DNA of 64,000 bases from an uncultured Paenibacillaceae bacterium (GTDB lineage Bacteria > Bacillota > Bacilli > Paenibacillales > DA-C8): NCBI GenBank assembly GCA_937957685.1, contig CALGAO010000049.1, forward strand, positions 4,662-68,661. Direction: 5' to 3'. A program made the position numbers and the translations under genes. Below, in pieces: positions 61,125-64,000 of this stretch. Position 1 is the stretch's first letter. Each line of letters begins with the position of its first letter. The notes beneath the pieces were generated by a model. It made no database searches and was not told the origin of the DNA. It saw only the letters and a list, made by a program, of their open reading frames with translations.

Positions 61125-61850
61125 GTGAAAAAAGTGTTCGCCGCATTGGTGCTGGGACTGGCGGCAGGTGCCGTACTGGGATTGCAGCAGACGATGACCT
61201 TGACCCCTGATCAGGAAGCTATGATCGTCGCCCAACTGGGTTCGAAGCAAGTGCTTGTGCTGCTCGCCATGCTGCAGACCGCGGCATGGGCGAGTGTTGC
61301 CGCCCTGGCGGGAGCGTGGGCTTCACCGAAAGTCAACCTGAACAAACCGTTTGTTGTCAGCAGAAGAAGCATTGCTGCGGCGGCAGGCATCGGACTGTTG
61401 TCGGCCGGCTTGATCGCCATTCCGGAAAAGCTGATATTCGCGGAAGCGTTGGGGCTCCCGGACCGTTTTGAGTTTTCCTGGCTGTACTTTCTCGGGAGCG
61501 TGCTCTACGGAGGCGTCATCGAGGAAATTCTTCTCCGGTTCGGGCTCATGACGGTCATCGTCTGGCTGCTCGGCCGGCTGATGAAATCCGCGGATCGCAG
61601 CGGCGTCTATATCGCGGGAATCATCATTGCCGCATTCGTTTTTGCAGCAGGACATCTTCCTGCCGCTGTGCAACTGTTCGGTTTCAGCGCCGTGACCGTC
61701 ACCCGCACGATGCTGCTGAATTTTCTGCCAGGCATCGGATTCGGCTATCTGTACTGGAAACACGGACTGGCCTATGCGATGCTCGGACATATCTCCACCC
61801 ATGTCATCAATCAGTTGATCCTGCTTCCGGTATTGTTCAATGTCCTGTAA
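61125..61850 (+). CDS. CPBP-family intramembrane metalloprotease
   Basis: A membrane glutamic/metallo-protease of the CAAX prenyl protease Rce1/bacteriocin-processing group. About 241 residues with six to seven predicted helices carry the three signature motifs: EEILLRFG (EExxxR), FAAGHLP (FxxxH) and HISTHVINQ (HxxxN-like). GTG at 61125 is chosen, 8 nt after AAAGAGG. It follows the hydrolase gene in the same direction and probably shares its transcript. Substrate unknown; a strong terminator follows. Confidence 0.9.
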   Translation: MKKVFAALVLGLAAGAVLGLQQTMTLTPDQEAMIVAQLGSKQVLVLLAMLQTAAWASVAALAGAWASPKVNLNKPFVVSRRSIAAAAGIGLLSAGLIAIPEKLIFAEALGLPDRFEFSWLYFLGSVLYGGVIEEILLRFGLMTVIVWLLGRLMKSADRSGVYIAGIIIAAFVFAAGHLPAAVQLFGFSAVTVTRTMLLNFLPGIGFGYLYWKHGLAYAMLGHISTHVINQLILLPVLFNVL

Positions 61851-61860
61851 CCCATGCCTG

Positions 61861-61893
61861 GCCCGGTCCCGATGCGGACCGGGCTTTGCTTTT
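61861..61893 (+). terminator. Rho-independent terminator of the hydrolase/CPBP genes
   Basis: GCCCGGTCC/GGACCGGGC, 9-bp perfect stem, six-base loop CGATGC, followed by TTTGCTTTT. Confidence 0.88.
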
Positions 61894-61928
61894 CGATATG
61901 GCCTCCGGCAAGTGACACCCATAAGCAC

Positions 61929-63419
61929 TCACCTGTTCAATTCCGGAATCGAGTACGCCGCTTCCCCGCTCCAGGGAAAGGGCACCATCAGACGCTCCTT
62001 CATGGCATGGATGGAAGCGGTCGGCACATGGAGCAAATCCGCGGCATCGCCGCCGGCGATCAGCGCCACCCAGTCCTCGTTGACCGGTATCGCTCTATAC
62101 CACTGCCCGTCGTCAACTGCGAGCGGTCGGGCGCCGTCGTCGGCCAATCCGACGATCTGCCATTTGCCTTCGGCATGCTTCAGCACACTGCCCCGGGTCA
62201 GCGGGAGCATATCGTCCGCCGGCTCGAGGGCGATCAATTCCCCGGTCGTCCAGTCCATCACGCGCCGCTCCCGATGGTACGTATCCCGATTTTCAATATA
62301 CTCGACGAACAGCTTGTCACCGTCGATGAACTTGACGCCCTCGGGATAAACCCCCATATATTGGCCACTGTCGCGGAACACATCGCGGAATACCCGCGGC
62401 TCACGATCCGTCACCTGCTCATGCAGGTACAGATCCCCTTCCAACTCCCGTTTCTCATTCTCGTGCAGCGTCACCACGACCAGCTTGCCGGAAGGCGCAT
62501 GGTAGTCGAAATACACCCATTCAACCGGCGCCGATGCCGCCCAGACCACCTGTTCCAGACCTGTTCCGACATCGTAAAGCACGATGGACCGGTCCTTCCG
62601 ATAGAGCAGAACATCATCATCCCTAAGCCAAACCGGCGACGCCGCATCGAGCAGCATGAGCCGGTTACCCTCCCGGTCAAGGAGGGTGTAGTGGTAAACA
62701 AAGAAACTTTCCCTCGCCGCCGTCTCTTCCGCCAGCACATCTTTTCCGGACGGGGAACGGTCGAGCCGGGTGTAGGAAATGAGGGATTTCAGGAACGTGT
62801 CGCGATTGCCCGTCGACGGATCGAAGAACGCAAAAGTTTTGGGACGGGTTGGTTGTATGAAAATGCCGTGGTCTTCCTGCACTGGCCGGGCCAGGCCATC
62901 CGCCGCACGGGCATGGCCGAACCCAAAGTAGAAGTCCCCGTATTCTTCTGTGGCGGCCGTGTCTTCCCATCTGAGGCGAACCGTCACCGCGCTGTCGGAA
63001 TGCCAGTCGTATTCGACCTCAAGCCCCTCAGCTACGAGCCCCTGTGACTCGACGCTCGCGTGGTCCACAGGATGGGAGAACGTCACATGGTACGCATGGG
63101 TTTCGCCGGCCAGCACATAATCGCGGATGCCCCTTTCCCATGTCGCCGGGTCCGCGTCCGCCGGCCGGGAAATCTCGTAGGTGAAAGGAGACAGGGGTCG
63201 TTCGTCTTCCCCTTGGGTGGAGTCAGATGACGGATCGGTGACGCCCTTTTCCCCATCCTGCGAAACATTCGTTGTCTGCTGAGCCGGGTTTGCCTCTTTC
63301 CCGGCCTTGTCCGCACAGGCTGACAGAACCAGAACGGCAGCCAACACCGTTAACAGCAACATCCGTCCCAAAATGATTTCCCGCCTTGATCCACCCGTTG
63401 CAGCGCGCATCCCCGTCAT
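61929..63419 (-). CDS. Uncharacterised lipoprotein
   Basis: A 496-residue protein with a lipoprotein signal (MLLLTVLAAVLVLSAC, Cys at about 35), then a Gln/Ser/Asp-rich linker (QQTTNVSQDGEKGVTDPSSD). The folded part is beta-rich with several WD/Kelch-like short strands (FFVYHYTLLDREGNRLMLLD, VLYDVGTGLEQVVWAASAPV, DWTTGELIALEPADD). This suggests a beta-propeller facing outward. No family is recognised and no catalytic motif is evident. AAGGAG lies 6-7 nt before the ATG at 63419. It is transcribed toward the CPBP gene and ends 36 bp from the terminator. Confidence 0.75.
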   Translation of the reverse strand: MTGMRAATGGSRREIILGRMLLLTVLAAVLVLSACADKAGKEANPAQQTTNVSQDGEKGVTDPSSDSTQGEDERPLSPFTYEISRPADADPATWERGIRDYVLAGETHAYHVTFSHPVDHASVESQGLVAEGLEVEYDWHSDSAVTVRLRWEDTAATEEYGDFYFGFGHARAADGLARPVQEDHGIFIQPTRPKTFAFFDPSTGNRDTFLKSLISYTRLDRSPSGKDVLAEETAARESFFVYHYTLLDREGNRLMLLDAASPVWLRDDDVLLYRKDRSIVLYDVGTGLEQVVWAASAPVEWVYFDYHAPSGKLVVVTLHENEKRELEGDLYLHEQVTDREPRVFRDVFRDSGQYMGVYPEGVKFIDGDKLFVEYIENRDTYHRERRVMDWTTGELIALEPADDMLPLTRGSVLKHAEGKWQIVGLADDGARPLAVDDGQWYRAIPVNEDWVALIAGGDAADLLHVPTASIHAMKERLMVPFPWSGEAAYSIPELNR

Positions 63420-63577
63420 CCCTGCTCCTTTTGCCGGATTCTTGTTTACACAATTAGACGTATAAAGGGCAAGGAAAGTTTTTTACATCGGAGTCTTGTC
63501 GATAAATATAGAAATATGTAACTTTAACGATTCATGCTAAAATAAAAGATAGAGAAGATAGAAAGGCTGATATTTCC

Positions 63578-64000
63578 ATGCTGACCGGTGAAATTCGCAA
63601 CAAAGTAGACAAGATATGGACAGACCTCTGGGCGGGTGGAATCACCAACCCGATTACCGTCATTGAGCAGTTGACGTACTTGATGTTCATCCGTTCCCTG
63701 GACGAGAAGGAGCTGGAAAACGAGCAACTGGAGGCGCTCACCGGGGAATCCGTGCCGAAGATTTTTCCGCAGGATGCCGAAGGGCAATCCATGCGGTGGA
63801 GCAAGTTCAAGACGAAAGACCCGCGAGAAATTTACGATATCGTGAGCACGAAGGTGTTCCCGTTTATCAAGACGCTCGGCGGCGAGCAGGCGACGGCATT
63901 TTCCCGTTACATGCAGGATGCGATTTTCCTCATTCCTACGCCGCAGGTGCTGCAGAAAATCATCACGGGACTGGAAGAGCTGTATGAGCACGACATCGAG
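63578..64000 (+). CDS. hsdM: Second type I methyltransferase subunit HsdM, 3' part outside window
   Basis: The first 141 residues of another HsdM (MLTGEIRNKVDKIWTDLWAG, LTYLMFIRSLDEKELENEQL, MQDAIFLIPTPQVLQKIITG). The protein is almost identical over this range to the hsdM at 13165, differing at about a dozen residues (for example ITNPIT for ISNPIT, DAEGQSMRWSKF for TPEGQSMRWSQF), while the DNA differs at many third positions. The frame is open to the right edge, so an hsdS and hsdR probably follow. The methylase motifs lie beyond the window. Confidence 0.93.
   Translation, partial: MLTGEIRNKVDKIWTDLWAGGITNPITVIEQLTYLMFIRSLDEKELENEQLEALTGESVPKIFPQDAEGQSMRWSKFKTKDPREIYDIVSTKVFPFIKTLGGEQATAFSRYMQDAIFLIPTPQVLQKIITGLEELYEHDIE

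Overview
The window reads as chromosome of a high-GC member of the Bacillota, most likely Paenibacillaceae (Paenibacillus/Cohnella-like). The basis is strong AGGAGG ribosome-binding sites, frequent GTG and TTG starts, LplB/LplC-type sugar permeases, DUF1835 proteins, a 7TM-DISM kinase and Firmicutes-type lipoproteins. This is inference from gene content; there is no rRNA or other phylogenetic marker, and I saw no tRNA gene.

Layout. 0-12 kb: an amino-acid binding protein cut by the window edge, a GyrI-like protein, a collagen-like protein, the RNA ligase rtcB with an array of short hairpin repeats on an exact 52-bp period behind it, three peptidase or hydrolase genes (S9, frameshifted; M20; S12), a 42-aa membrane peptide and a LuxR-type two-component system. 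12-20.8 kb: a defence-like block on the + strand with a DUF1835 protein, a complete type I restriction-modification operon (hsdM-hsdS-hsdR), an HD hydrolase and an overlapping small gene/nucleotidyltransferase pair. 20.8-38 kb: one long minus-strand inositol catabolic cluster. It runs from an LplB/LplC/lipoprotein sugar importer through three Gfo/Idh oxidoreductases (one is iolG), iolD (frameshifted), iolE, iolC, iolJ and iolA to three further genes, two of them from families I do not recognise. A LacI-type repressor (38.5-39.5 kb) and matching operators before the importer and before its own gene suggest local control; iolB is not in the window.

39.8-47 kb: a two-component system, an IS3 remnant, and a large PLD-nuclease/helicase/DUF3427 protein preceded by a broken SIR2 gene. 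47.6-48.5 kb: a scar where SIR2, LysR and Old Yellow Enzyme fragments abut. 48.5-64 kb: visibly GC-richer, with an MBL hydrolase, membrane-anchored multicopper oxidase, FAD monooxygenase with a divergent MarR gene and duplicated operators, VOC/DoxX/FMN-reductase genes, a second DUF1835 paralogue, a two-component system facing a membrane alpha/beta hydrolase and a CPBP protease, a lipoprotein, and the start of a second hsdM closely similar to the first.

Most noteworthy: the 52-bp hairpin array by rtcB, the SIR2 + PLD-helicase pair, the composite junctions near 47.67 and 48.24 kb, and the paired DUF1835/hsdM copies about 43-50 kb apart. The last two mean that real rearrangement and chimeric assembly must both be considered. 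Three frameshifts in otherwise intact genes (S9 peptidase, iolD, a small ORF at 53.3 kb) also leave open consensus errors.
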